NCBI GenBank assembly: GCA_937873665.1
Contig: CALMYW010000074.1
Span: 1 to 7,632 of the forward strand
Length of the DNA stretch: 7,632 nt
Direction: 5' to 3'
Source of the DNA: an uncultured Sphingorhabdus sp.
GTDB lineage: Bacteria; Pseudomonadota; Alphaproteobacteria; Sphingomonadales; Sphingomonadaceae
Under the pieces are notes generated by a model. The model searched no databases. It saw only the letters and a program-made list of their open reading frames with translations, and was not told the origin of the DNA. Below, piece after piece: positions 1 through 4,992 of this stretch. Within the stretch, counting starts at the first letter, position 1, and each line of letters begins with the position of its first letter. The translations under genes and the position numbers were made by a program.

Positions 1-55
1 AAAGTGAGTATACGTCAAAAGCGTATCGAGGGTTCGAATCCCTCCCGCTCCGCCA
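1..55 (+). tRNA. tRNA-Ser, 3' part only (5' end outside window)
   Basis: This is the 3' portion of a class II tRNA. A long variable arm is visible as stem ATACG (10-14) with CGTAT (22-26) around a 7-nt loop. The T arm follows: GAGGG (28-32), loop TTCGAAT (33-39), CCCTC (40-44). The acceptor 3' strand is CCGCTCC (45-51), then discriminator G52 and an encoded CCA (53-55). A long variable arm with discriminator G fits serine; leucine tRNAs normally have A there. The anticodon lies at or before the window edge, so the isoacceptor cannot be named. An insertion sequence begins only 21 bp after the CCA, and no tRNA terminator is visible in that gap. Confidence 0.88.
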
Positions 56-76
56 CAAAGTCCCAGCACTATTCTC

Positions 77-94
77 GGTCTTGTCAGACTAACC
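77..94 (+). repeat. IS copy 1 left terminal inverted repeat
   Basis: 18 bp, GGTCTTGTCAGACTAACC. It pairs with 896-913 at 15 of 18 positions; the mismatches are at positions 4, 5 and 12 of the repeat. Confidence 0.9.
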
Positions 95-129
95 TCGACG
101 CCAGCATTGCGGCCGGATAGCGTAGCTGG

Positions 130-849
130 GTGAGCCGACGTTCGACTTTGAATTGCAATCCGTTCCGGTGCTTCAACTCTTCGCCGGAGGTGATCCGGAT
201 GGCAGTGATGCTGTACGTCCGCATCCCGCTCAGCCTGCGCAATATCGAGGACCTGCTTTTCGAGCGTGGCGTGGACATTTGCCACGAGACGGTGCGGTTT
301 TGGTGGAACAGGTTCGGTCCGATGTTCGCATCCGAAATCCGACGTCAACGTGTGAATCGGATGCGCGGCTTCCGCCAATGGCGGTGGCACCTCGATGAGG
401 TTTTCGTGAAGATCAATGGCGAGCGCCATTATCTGTGGCGCGCGGTCGATCACGAGGGTGAAGTCCTCGAGAGCTACGTCACGAAAAAACGAGACAAAGC
501 AGCAGCCTTGGCTTTTCTGAAGAAGGCACTGAAGCGTCACGGGCGGGCCGAGACGATCGTCACTGACGGGCTTCGCTCATACCCGGCGGCGATGCGCCAG
601 CTTGGAAATCTCGACCGTCGTGAAATGGGCCGCTGGCTAAACAATCGAGCGGAATATGCTCATCTACCGTTCCGACGACGTGAGCGTGCGATGCAGCGAT
701 TCCGGCGGATGAAGTCGTTGCAAAAGTTTGCCTCGGTCCATGCCTCCTTCCACAACCACTTCAACCAGGAACGCCATCTCGTCGATCGTCAGACCTACCG
801 TGAACGACGCTCGGCCGCGCTGGCCGAGTGGCAGAACCTTGCGGCCTGA
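130..849 (+). CDS. IS6-family DDE transposase (copy 1)
   Basis: Transposase of 239 residues that catalyses replicative (cointegrate) or targeted conservative movement of its IS. It has an N-terminal helix-turn-helix-like region (about residues 18-70, with LSLRNIEDLLFERGVD) followed by the RNase H-like catalytic core. The DDE triad is visible as D89 (HLDEVFVK), D146 (VTDGLRS) and E175 (NNRAEYAH). The usual IS6 C-terminal arginine-rich segment (FRRRERAMQRF) and the HNHFNQERH tail are present, so it appears intact. The GTG at 130 gives the family-typical length. An ATG at 199 has a much better ribosome site (GGAGG at 186-190, 8-nt spacing) and could give a shorter 216-residue form. Residue 231 is Leu here and Gln in copy 2. 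Confidence 0.93.
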   Translation: MSRRSTLNCNPFRCFNSSPEVIRMAVMLYVRIPLSLRNIEDLLFERGVDICHETVRFWWNRFGPMFASEIRRQRVNRMRGFRQWRWHLDEVFVKINGERHYLWRAVDHEGEVLESYVTKKRDKAAALAFLKKALKRHGRAETIVTDGLRSYPAAMRQLGNLDRREMGRWLNNRAEYAHLPFRRRERAMQRFRRMKSLQKFASVHASFHNHFNQERHLVDRQTYRERRSAALAEWQNLAA

Positions 850-895
850 CTGATCGTGCTTTGGGCCGGAGGTGCGCCAATCGGAGACGAGTTGC

Positions 896-913
896 GGTTA
901 GACTGACAGCACC
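896..913 (-). repeat. IS copy 1 right terminal inverted repeat
   Basis: 18 bp; read on the minus strand it is GGTGCTGTCAGTCTAACC, the partner of 77-94. Confidence 0.9.
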
Positions 914-928
914 CTTGCAGCGCAAGGG
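912..928. repeat. Perfect 7-bp hairpin across the IS right border
   Basis: CCCTTGC (912-918), loop AGC, GCAAGGG (922-928). The first two bases belong to the IS end and the rest to the passenger DNA. There is no T tract, so it is a poor terminator candidate. It lies 47 bp before the ATG of the radical SAM gene and could fold in a transcript entering from the IS. It may be coincidental. The rest of the 914-974 gap shows only a 10-bp palindrome, TTGCTAGCAA (953-962), and no clear promoter. Confidence 0.4.
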
Positions 929-974
929 CCATCCACAGATGACACCGCCCTTTTGCTAGCAATTCCGATCTGCC

Positions 975-2534
975 ATGGTACGATCCGTTGCGATCCCAAG
1001 GCGGCGGAGGCACGACATTAGGGTAACCATCATCGATATTGTTGAACGAAGGCCATCTTGCGACCTTTTCGGTCGCAAGATGAACCCGAGTTTCGCCAGT
1101 ATCATGCCGCAGGCGGTCGCAGCTTGGTGCGAAGAGCTGGGACACGAGGTCCATTATATCTGCCACACCGGCTGGGAGGACGTGACCGGGCCGGTTGCCG
1201 ATACCGATATTCTGATCGTCGGAGCATTCACCCGCGCGGCTTTCACTGCCTATGCGCTCAGCAATATCTATCGCGCCGGGGGCGCGGTCACTGCGCTCGG
1301 CGGTCCGCACGCGCGCTGCTATCCCGAGGATGCGGCCCGGCATTTCGACTATGTGCTCGGTTTTACCGGCAAGGCCCAGGTGGCCGAGATGCTCGGTGAG
1401 GCGGCACCGCATCGACCGGTGGGACGCGAGCTTTCAGCTCCGACGCAACCCCGCAGCATCCCTTCGCTGCGGCAGCGCTGGAAGTTCGTCGAGCCGACGC
1501 TTGCCAAAGGCGGGCCGATCAAAATCGTTCCGATGATCGGCAGCTTCGGCTGCCCTTATACCTGCAACTTCTGCATCGATGCCAATGTCCCTCACCAGCC
1601 GCTCGACCTGACCGAGCTGCGCGACGATCTCGCCTTCCTGGTGACGAAAATCCGCAGGCCGTTGGTTGGCTGGCACGATCCGAATTTCGGGGTCCAGTTC
1701 GACAACTATCTTTCCGCCATCGAAGAGGCGGTGCCATCGGGCACGGTGCGGCACATCGCCGAGATGAGTCTGTCGCTGCTGACCGACGCCAATCTCGCCC
1801 GGCTCAAGGCCAACGGCTTTGTCGGCATGCTACCCGGGATCGAATCGTGGTACGATTTCGGATACAAGTCGAAAGCGACACGGATCCAAGGCGAGGAGCG
1901 GGTCCGCCAGGTAGCCGACCACGTCAACCGGGTGCTCGACAAGATCCCCTTCGTCCAGACGAACTTCATACTCGGGCTGGATTGTGACGAAGGGGCTGAA
2001 CCGTTCGAACTGACCAGAAAATTTCTCGACCTGACGCCCGGCGCATTTCCGGCATTCTCGCTGTTCACCGCTTATGGACGCGCCTCGCCACTCAATATCG
2101 AGCTGCAACGGGCCGGACGTGTGAATGCCATGCCCTTCCACTTCCTCGACAGCAATCACGGCATGAACATCAAACCGCTCAATTACGAATGGGCGGATTT
2201 CTTCGATCACGTCGCCGCAACGCTCCACTATGCTCAGGGCAGGCGCGGCATCTGGCGTCGGCTGAAGGCGAACGGGCCGGGCTGGGCCGGACTGTTCAAC
2301 TGGGCACGCGCGTCGCATTCGGGGCGATCGACCTATAACACCGATCTTGCCCAGCTTCTCAGGACCGATCGCAACGCACTCGCCTTCTTCAATGGCGAAA
2401 CCCGCGATATTCCCGAGTTCTTCATGCGCCGCATCAGGAAAGATCTCGGCAAGTTCGCAGAGGCCCTCCCCGAAGAGGCGATGATCTACGACCCCTATGC
2501 CTATTCCGCCAGCGAACCAGCCATGGCGGATTGA
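975..2534 (+). CDS. Cobalamin-binding-domain radical SAM protein
   Basis: Up to 519 residues. Residues 17-140 look like a Rossmann-type B12-binding domain (VTIIDIV start, DILIVGAFTRAAFTAYALS, then GAVTALGGPHA at 103-113). Residues 183-400 form the radical SAM barrel. The iron-sulfur motif is C193-x3-C197-x2-C200 (GCPYTCNFC); SAM-contact candidates are GIES (288-291) and FILGL (331-335). No DxHxxG B12-ligand motif is present, as in several base-off cobalamin radical SAM enzymes. Residues 400-519 form a tail I do not recognise. Family members do radical methylations, ring contractions or other C-C chemistry; the substrate here is unknown. It is the only solid gene between the two IS copies. The start is uncertain: the ATG at 975 has no ribosome site, whereas GGAGG (1006-1010) sits 6 nt before an in-frame ATT (1017) where the conserved domain begins. 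An in-frame TAG at 957 bars further extension. Confidence 0.88.
   Translation: MVRSVAIPRRRRHDIRVTIIDIVERRPSCDLFGRKMNPSFASIMPQAVAAWCEELGHEVHYICHTGWEDVTGPVADTDILIVGAFTRAAFTAYALSNIYRAGGAVTALGGPHARCYPEDAARHFDYVLGFTGKAQVAEMLGEAAPHRPVGRELSAPTQPRSIPSLRQRWKFVEPTLAKGGPIKIVPMIGSFGCPYTCNFCIDANVPHQPLDLTELRDDLAFLVTKIRRPLVGWHDPNFGVQFDNYLSAIEEAVPSGTVRHIAEMSLSLLTDANLARLKANGFVGMLPGIESWYDFGYKSKATRIQGEERVRQVADHVNRVLDKIPFVQTNFILGLDCDEGAEPFELTRKFLDLTPGAFPAFSLFTAYGRASPLNIELQRAGRVNAMPFHFLDSNHGMNIKPLNYEWADFFDHVAATLHYAQGRRGIWRRLKANGPGWAGLFNWARASHSGRSTYNTDLAQLLRTDRNALAFFNGETRDIPEFFMRRIRKDLGKFAEALPEEAMIYDPYAYSASEPAMAD
1006..1019 (+). promoter_or_regulatory. Strong Shine-Dalgarno before an ATT codon in the radical SAM gene
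   Basis: GGAGG (1006-1010), a 6-nt spacer, then ATT (1017-1019) followed by AGG GTA ACC. Started there, the protein would read M-R-V-T-I-I-D-I-V, a natural N terminus for a Rossmann-type domain. ATT is a very rare start codon, so this may be a real rare start or a former ATG that mutated. The alternative start at 975 adds an arginine-rich stretch that looks non-native. Confidence 0.4.
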
Positions 2535-2581
2535 CATCCGGCGGAGGTGCATGGCCTCGCTGGCCCGGGCGACAGAATCGC

Positions 2582-2645
2582 CTAAACCTGAGTCGTGACT
2601 TCCTCGGTGAAAAGACTGCGGCCGCGGGTGTTCAAATGCACCAGG
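2582..2645 (-). pseudogene. Possible C-terminal scrap of a lost minus-strand gene
   Basis: Read on the minus strand from the IS edge, the sequence encodes about 20 residues ending HLNTRGRSLFTEEVTTQ-V, then TAG (2584-2582). The HL-x-T-x-GR-S-L-x-T-T-Q pattern vaguely recalls the segment of intradiol ring-cleavage dioxygenases that precedes Y/F-x-x-GD. A GGC GAT (Gly-Asp) does follow one frame away, which would fit a frameshifted remnant. The match is short and could be chance. Its strand agrees with the broken oxidoreductase gene on the other side of the same IS. The adjoining 2535-2581 holds only GGAGG (2543-2547) and an ATG at 2551 opening a 15-codon frame, with no recognisable product. Confidence 0.2.
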
Positions 2646-2663
2646 GGTCTTGTCAGACTAACC
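2646..2663 (+). repeat. IS copy 2 left terminal inverted repeat
   Basis: 18 bp, identical to 77-94; imperfect partner of 3465-3482 (15 of 18). Confidence 0.9.
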
Positions 2664-2698
2664 TCGACGCCAGCATTGCGGCCGGATAGCGTAGCTGG

Positions 2699-3418
2699 GT
2701 GAGCCGACGTTCGACTTTGAATTGCAATCCGTTCCGGTGCTTCAACTCTTCGCCGGAGGTGATCCGGATGGCAGTGATGCTGTACGTCCGCATCCCGCTC
2801 AGCCTGCGCAATATCGAGGACCTGCTTTTCGAGCGTGGCGTGGACATTTGCCACGAGACGGTGCGGTTTTGGTGGAACAGGTTCGGTCCGATGTTCGCAT
2901 CCGAAATCCGACGTCAACGTGTGAATCGGATGCGCGGCTTCCGCCAATGGCGGTGGCACCTCGATGAGGTTTTCGTGAAGATCAATGGCGAGCGCCATTA
3001 TCTGTGGCGCGCGGTCGATCACGAGGGTGAAGTCCTCGAGAGCTACGTCACGAAAAAACGAGACAAAGCAGCAGCCTTGGCTTTTCTGAAGAAGGCACTG
3101 AAGCGTCACGGGCGGGCCGAGACGATCGTCACTGACGGGCTTCGCTCATACCCGGCGGCGATGCGCCAGCTTGGAAATCTCGACCGTCGTGAAATGGGCC
3201 GCTGGCTAAACAATCGAGCGGAATATGCTCATCTACCGTTCCGACGACGTGAGCGTGCGATGCAGCGATTCCGGCGGATGAAGTCGTTGCAAAAGTTTGC
3301 CTCGGTCCATGCCTCCTTCCACAACCACTTCAACCAGGAACGCCACCTCGTCGATCGTCAGACCTACCGTGAACGACGCTCGGCCGCGCAGGCCGAGTGG
3401 CAGAACCTTGCGGCCTGA
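2699..3418 (+). CDS. IS6-family DDE transposase (copy 2)
   Basis: 239 residues, identical to the copy 1 transposase except Gln for Leu at residue 231, close to the C terminus and away from the active site. The catalytic residues D89, D146 and E175 are all kept, so it should be as active as copy 1. The start is GTG at 2699. The internal ATG at 2768 has the stronger GGAGG ribosome site (2755-2759), the same ambiguity as in copy 1. Confidence 0.93.
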   Translation: MSRRSTLNCNPFRCFNSSPEVIRMAVMLYVRIPLSLRNIEDLLFERGVDICHETVRFWWNRFGPMFASEIRRQRVNRMRGFRQWRWHLDEVFVKINGERHYLWRAVDHEGEVLESYVTKKRDKAAALAFLKKALKRHGRAETIVTDGLRSYPAAMRQLGNLDRREMGRWLNNRAEYAHLPFRRRERAMQRFRRMKSLQKFASVHASFHNHFNQERHLVDRQTYRERRSAAQAEWQNLAA

Positions 3419-3464
3419 CTGATCGTGCTTTGGGCCGGAGGCGCGCCAATCGGAGACGAGTTGC

Positions 3465-3482
3465 GGTTAGACTGACAGCACC
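3465..3482 (-). repeat. IS copy 2 right terminal inverted repeat
   Basis: 18 bp, identical to 896-913; partner of 2646-2663. Confidence 0.9.
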
Positions 3483-3522
3483 TTGAGGCCGCCTAGCCGC
3501 CCCCAATAATCGCGACCCGCAT
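3483..3522 (-). pseudogene. 5' remnant of an FAD/NAD-binding oxidoreductase gene cut by IS copy 2
   Basis: The ATG (3522-3520) overlaps the TGA of the upstream hydrolase gene as TGATG, a typical translationally coupled start. It reads M-R-V-A-I-I-G-G-G and then TAG (3495-3493). Restoring a single G in the preceding GG would give I-I-G-G-G-L-G-G-L-K, the classic N-terminal GxGxxG dinucleotide-binding fingerprint of flavoprotein monooxygenases and related oxidoreductases. Only about 13 codons remain before the IS end at 3482. I infer a gene co-transcribed with the hydrolase, destroyed by the IS and now carrying a one-base frameshift (or a sequencing error). The type of oxidoreductase cannot be told from so little. 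Confidence 0.6.
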
Positions 3523-4361
3523 CAAGCCGCGCCTTGCGCGATGATCTTGCGACACCAGCTGTCCACGGAGCTTGAGAACCATTCGCTCTCAAAGAACATT
3601 ATCTGGTGATAGGGGCTGCCTTCCTTGACCATCAATTCGGTCGGGCCGCCGATCGTCTCGAAGTTCTTGCGGACGTTTTCGACACCGCCGAGCATCGGAT
3701 CGTTCTCGGCCACCATCATGAGGTAGGGCTTGGTATTCTGCGCGAGCGGCTTGGGCGGATCCCACATCGCCAGCGAGCGGTAGCCGGACAGGTGCATTTT
3801 GGAGAGGTGTTGCGGGTTTTCCTTGATCTTGCGGCCCGCTTCACGATCGCCGTAATTCTTCTCCCAGTCGATCAGTTGGTCAAGGTCGATCCAACAGGCT
3901 TGTCCAAGCGGAGACGACACGAAGGCCTCCATTGCCGGCTGGGCAAACATCTGGCGCATGCCGATCTGCGAAGGCCCACCGGTCACCAAATAGCTGCAAA
4001 AGGCAATTGCGCCCGCAAGTTCGTCGATGCACAGCGACGATGTGGCCATCAGGCAGCCGAAGCTGGATCCCAGTGTGAATATCGGTTTGTCGTGATGTTT
4101 GCGGATTTCCGCGATCAAACGCTTCATGGCATCGTAGGTCGCGGGCGCATCGAAATAGCCGCGCTTGCCGGTTTGACCGAACCCGACCTGGTCCCAACTC
4201 CAGATGTCGGGCCCATATTTGTCGCGAAACGGGATAGCCCAATCGCCGTACATGCCGCCCCAACCGCCGCCGCCGTGGCAAATCAAGAGTGCATAATCGC
4301 CATCTGATTCATACCGGTAGGTGTGGATGCCATCGACATCGAATTCGCTGCACTGGCCCAT
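3522..4361 (-). CDS. Alpha/beta-hydrolase fold enzyme (lysophospholipase/MhpC-like)
   Basis: Serine hydrolase of 279 residues, without signal peptide, so cytosolic. The oxyanion region is HGGGGW (29-34), and the nucleophile elbow is G-S-S-F-G (98-102) with Ser100. The likely acid is Asp221 (AENDPM) and the likely base His252 (SPYHQIMFF), giving a complete triad. A variable cap spans roughly 120-200. Substrate specificity cannot be read; esters, lactones or C-C bonds of ring-cleavage products are possible. I chose the ATG at 4361 because GGAG (4374-4371) lies 9 nt upstream; an ATG at 4376 would add five residues but lacks a ribosome site. It is divergent from a MarR-type gene, which probably controls it, and its stop overlaps the start of the broken oxidoreductase gene, so it once headed an operon. 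Confidence 0.87.
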   Translation of the reverse strand: MGQCSEFDVDGIHTYRYESDGDYALLICHGGGGWGGMYGDWAIPFRDKYGPDIWSWDQVGFGQTGKRGYFDAPATYDAMKRLIAEIRKHHDKPIFTLGSSFGCLMATSSLCIDELAGAIAFCSYLVTGGPSQIGMRQMFAQPAMEAFVSSPLGQACWIDLDQLIDWEKNYGDREAGRKIKENPQHLSKMHLSGYRSLAMWDPPKPLAQNTKPYLMMVAENDPMLGGVENVRKNFETIGGPTELMVKEGSPYHQIMFFESEWFSSSVDSWCRKIIAQGAA

Positions 4362-4393
4362 GCGATAACTCTCCATTGAGTGCTTTGGAAAGC

Positions 4394-4422
4394 AAGCTAC
4401 CCCCCTGACGGCTATTCGTCAA
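4394..4422 (-). promoter_or_regulatory. Candidate promoter of the hydrolase gene
   Basis: On the minus strand: TTGACG (4422-4417), a 17-nt spacer, then TAGCTT (4399-4394). The -35 is good and the -10 weak. Transcription would begin near 4387, about 26 nt before the preferred ATG at 4361. The -35 lies inside the palindrome at 4418-4431, so a bound regulator would block it. Confidence 0.35.
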
Positions 4423-4431
4423 TTAGTTGAC
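4418..4431. promoter_or_regulatory. Candidate MarR operator between divergent genes
   Basis: GTCAATTAGTTGAC: perfect 5-bp arms (GTCAA/TTGAC) around TTAG, in the intergenic region between hydrolase and MarR genes. The right arm is part of TTGACA (4427-4432, plus strand) and the left arm of TTGACG (4422-4417, minus strand), so one bound dimer could repress both directions. The size and AT-rich centre suit a MarR site. No good -10 for the plus-strand hexamer is visible at 16-18 nt, so promoter use in that direction is unproven. Confidence 0.45.
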
Positions 4432-4506
4432 ATGAATAATATATCCGCTTGATTGTAGGCTGGATTGAAGGCCAATGATCCGAGCGAGGTGCGAAGGGTG
4501 ACGATT

Positions 4507-4992
4507 ATGCATGAGACGATTGAATCAGACTGCATTGCCGAAGTGCGCGCCTTTCACGTTTTGCTGATCCGGATGGGTTCACGGTTGCTCGATATCGGCG
4601 AATCGATGCTGGCAGAATCGAAGCTGACGGTTTCGCGTTCGCGCGTGCTGGGAGTAGTGCTCGATTCACCCGAGCCCTTGTCGATTTCCGATGTTGCCCG
4701 ACAACTTGGGCTTTCGCGGCAAGCGGTTCTGGTCCTCGCCCGCAAGATGGAGACCGACAGACTTATCGATTGCCTGCCCGACCCCAATGGCGGGCGGTCA
4801 GTCCTGCTGCGGGCCACCAAGGCCGGACGGGACGAACATGTCAGTGCCAATGCCAGCCAGATCAAATATTTCGAGTCGCTGTCCGACGTGTTGGACAAGG
4901 AGCAATTGGGTTCGACCTTGCCGATTTTGCAGAAGCTTGCCCAACACATCGACGACTATTCGAAGCGCAAGAACAAGACGACTAGCGGCTAA
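4507..4992 (+). CDS. MarR-family transcriptional regulator
   Basis: 161 residues, within the usual MarR range. The winged helix-turn-helix is clear: SISDVARQLGLSRQAV (59-74) holds the two HTH helices and DPNGGRSVLLRATKAG (92-107) is the beta wing, close to the family's DxRxxxLxLTxxG pattern. N- and C-terminal helices would form the dimer interface; the basic tail (SKRKNK) is charged. I chose the ATG at 4507, with AGGG about 8 nt upstream; GTG at 4498 or TTG at 4465 would add 3 or 14 residues. It is divergent from the hydrolase gene, the standard MarR layout, and probably represses that gene and itself through 4418-4431, relieved by a phenolic or other aromatic ligand (inference). Its TAA (4990-4992) overlaps the TAG of the convergent GST gene. 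Confidence 0.88.
   Translation: MHETIESDCIAEVRAFHVLLIRMGSRLLDIGESMLAESKLTVSRSRVLGVVLDSPEPLSISDVARQLGLSRQAVLVLARKMETDRLIDCLPDPNGGRSVLLRATKAGRDEHVSANASQIKYFESLSDVLDKEQLGSTLPILQKLAQHIDDYSKRKNKTTSG

Larger units (their letters stand above)
77..913 (+). mobile_element. IS6-family insertion sequence, copy 1 (complete, 837 bp)
   Basis: Complete IS with 18-bp terminal inverted repeats: left GGTCTTGTCAGACTAACC (77-94), right at 896-913. The right end read inward is GGTGCTGTCAGTCTAACC, matching at 15 of 18 positions. The ends were fixed by alignment with the second copy at 2646-3482, since identity stops exactly at both GGT termini. Ends starting with GG and a single transposase of about 240 residues are typical of the IS6/IS26 family. 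The flanking octamers, CTATTCTC (69-76) and CTTGCAGC (914-921), do not match, so there is no 8-bp target duplication. It differs from copy 2 at 777, 821 and 873. Confidence 0.93.
77..3482 (+). mobile_element. Pseudo-compound IS6 element carrying a radical SAM gene
   Basis: Two 837-bp IS copies in direct orientation, offset by exactly 2,569 bp, bracket 1,732 bp of passenger DNA (914-2645). IS6-family elements commonly mobilise cargo this way: one IS plus the cargo leaves as a circular translocatable unit and re-enters next to another IS copy. Here the unit would be 2,569 bp. The outer octamers, CTATTCTC (69-76) and TTGAGGCC (3483-3490), do not match, so the structure did not arise as one clean transposition, or a flank has since been deleted. 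Confidence 0.75.
2646..3482 (+). mobile_element. IS6-family insertion sequence, copy 2 (complete, 837 bp)
   Basis: Same length and ends as copy 1: inverted repeats at 2646-2663 and 3465-3482. Aligned base by base it differs only at 3346 (C for T, silent), 3390 (A for T, Leu to Gln) and 3442 (C for T, after the transposase stop). The flanking octamers GCACCAGG (2638-2645) and TTGAGGCC (3483-3490) do not match, so no target duplication is visible. Its right end abuts the broken 5' end of a minus-strand gene (3483-3522). Confidence 0.93.

Noticed and set aside
892..919. Outward hybrid promoter from the IS right end (TTGCGG, 17 nt, TTGCAG)
   Set aside because: The -10 is far from consensus and nothing supports use; copy 2 has no equivalent -10 beyond its end.
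914..974. Cobalamin riboswitch ahead of the radical SAM gene
   Set aside because: Only 61 bp separate the IS end and the ATG, too short for the B12 aptamer, and no B12-box sequence is visible.
1830..2552. 240-codon open frame on the minus strand
   Set aside because: Antisense shadow of the radical SAM gene, caused by high GC; no recognisable domain, and the plus-strand product has clear motifs.
2551..2598. Short plus-strand frame of 15 codons after a GGAGG
   Set aside because: Too short, no similarity recognised, and it ends in the probable minus-strand remnant; it could be the start of a lost gene but cannot be supported.
2582..3109. 175-codon open frame on the minus strand across the IS copy 2 border
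   Set aside because: Most of it is the antisense shadow of the transposase; only its last 20 codons lie outside the IS, and these are reported separately as a possible remnant.
3606..4307. 233-codon open frame on the plus strand
   Set aside because: Antisense to the alpha/beta hydrolase, whose catalytic triad is intact; the plus-strand product has no family features.
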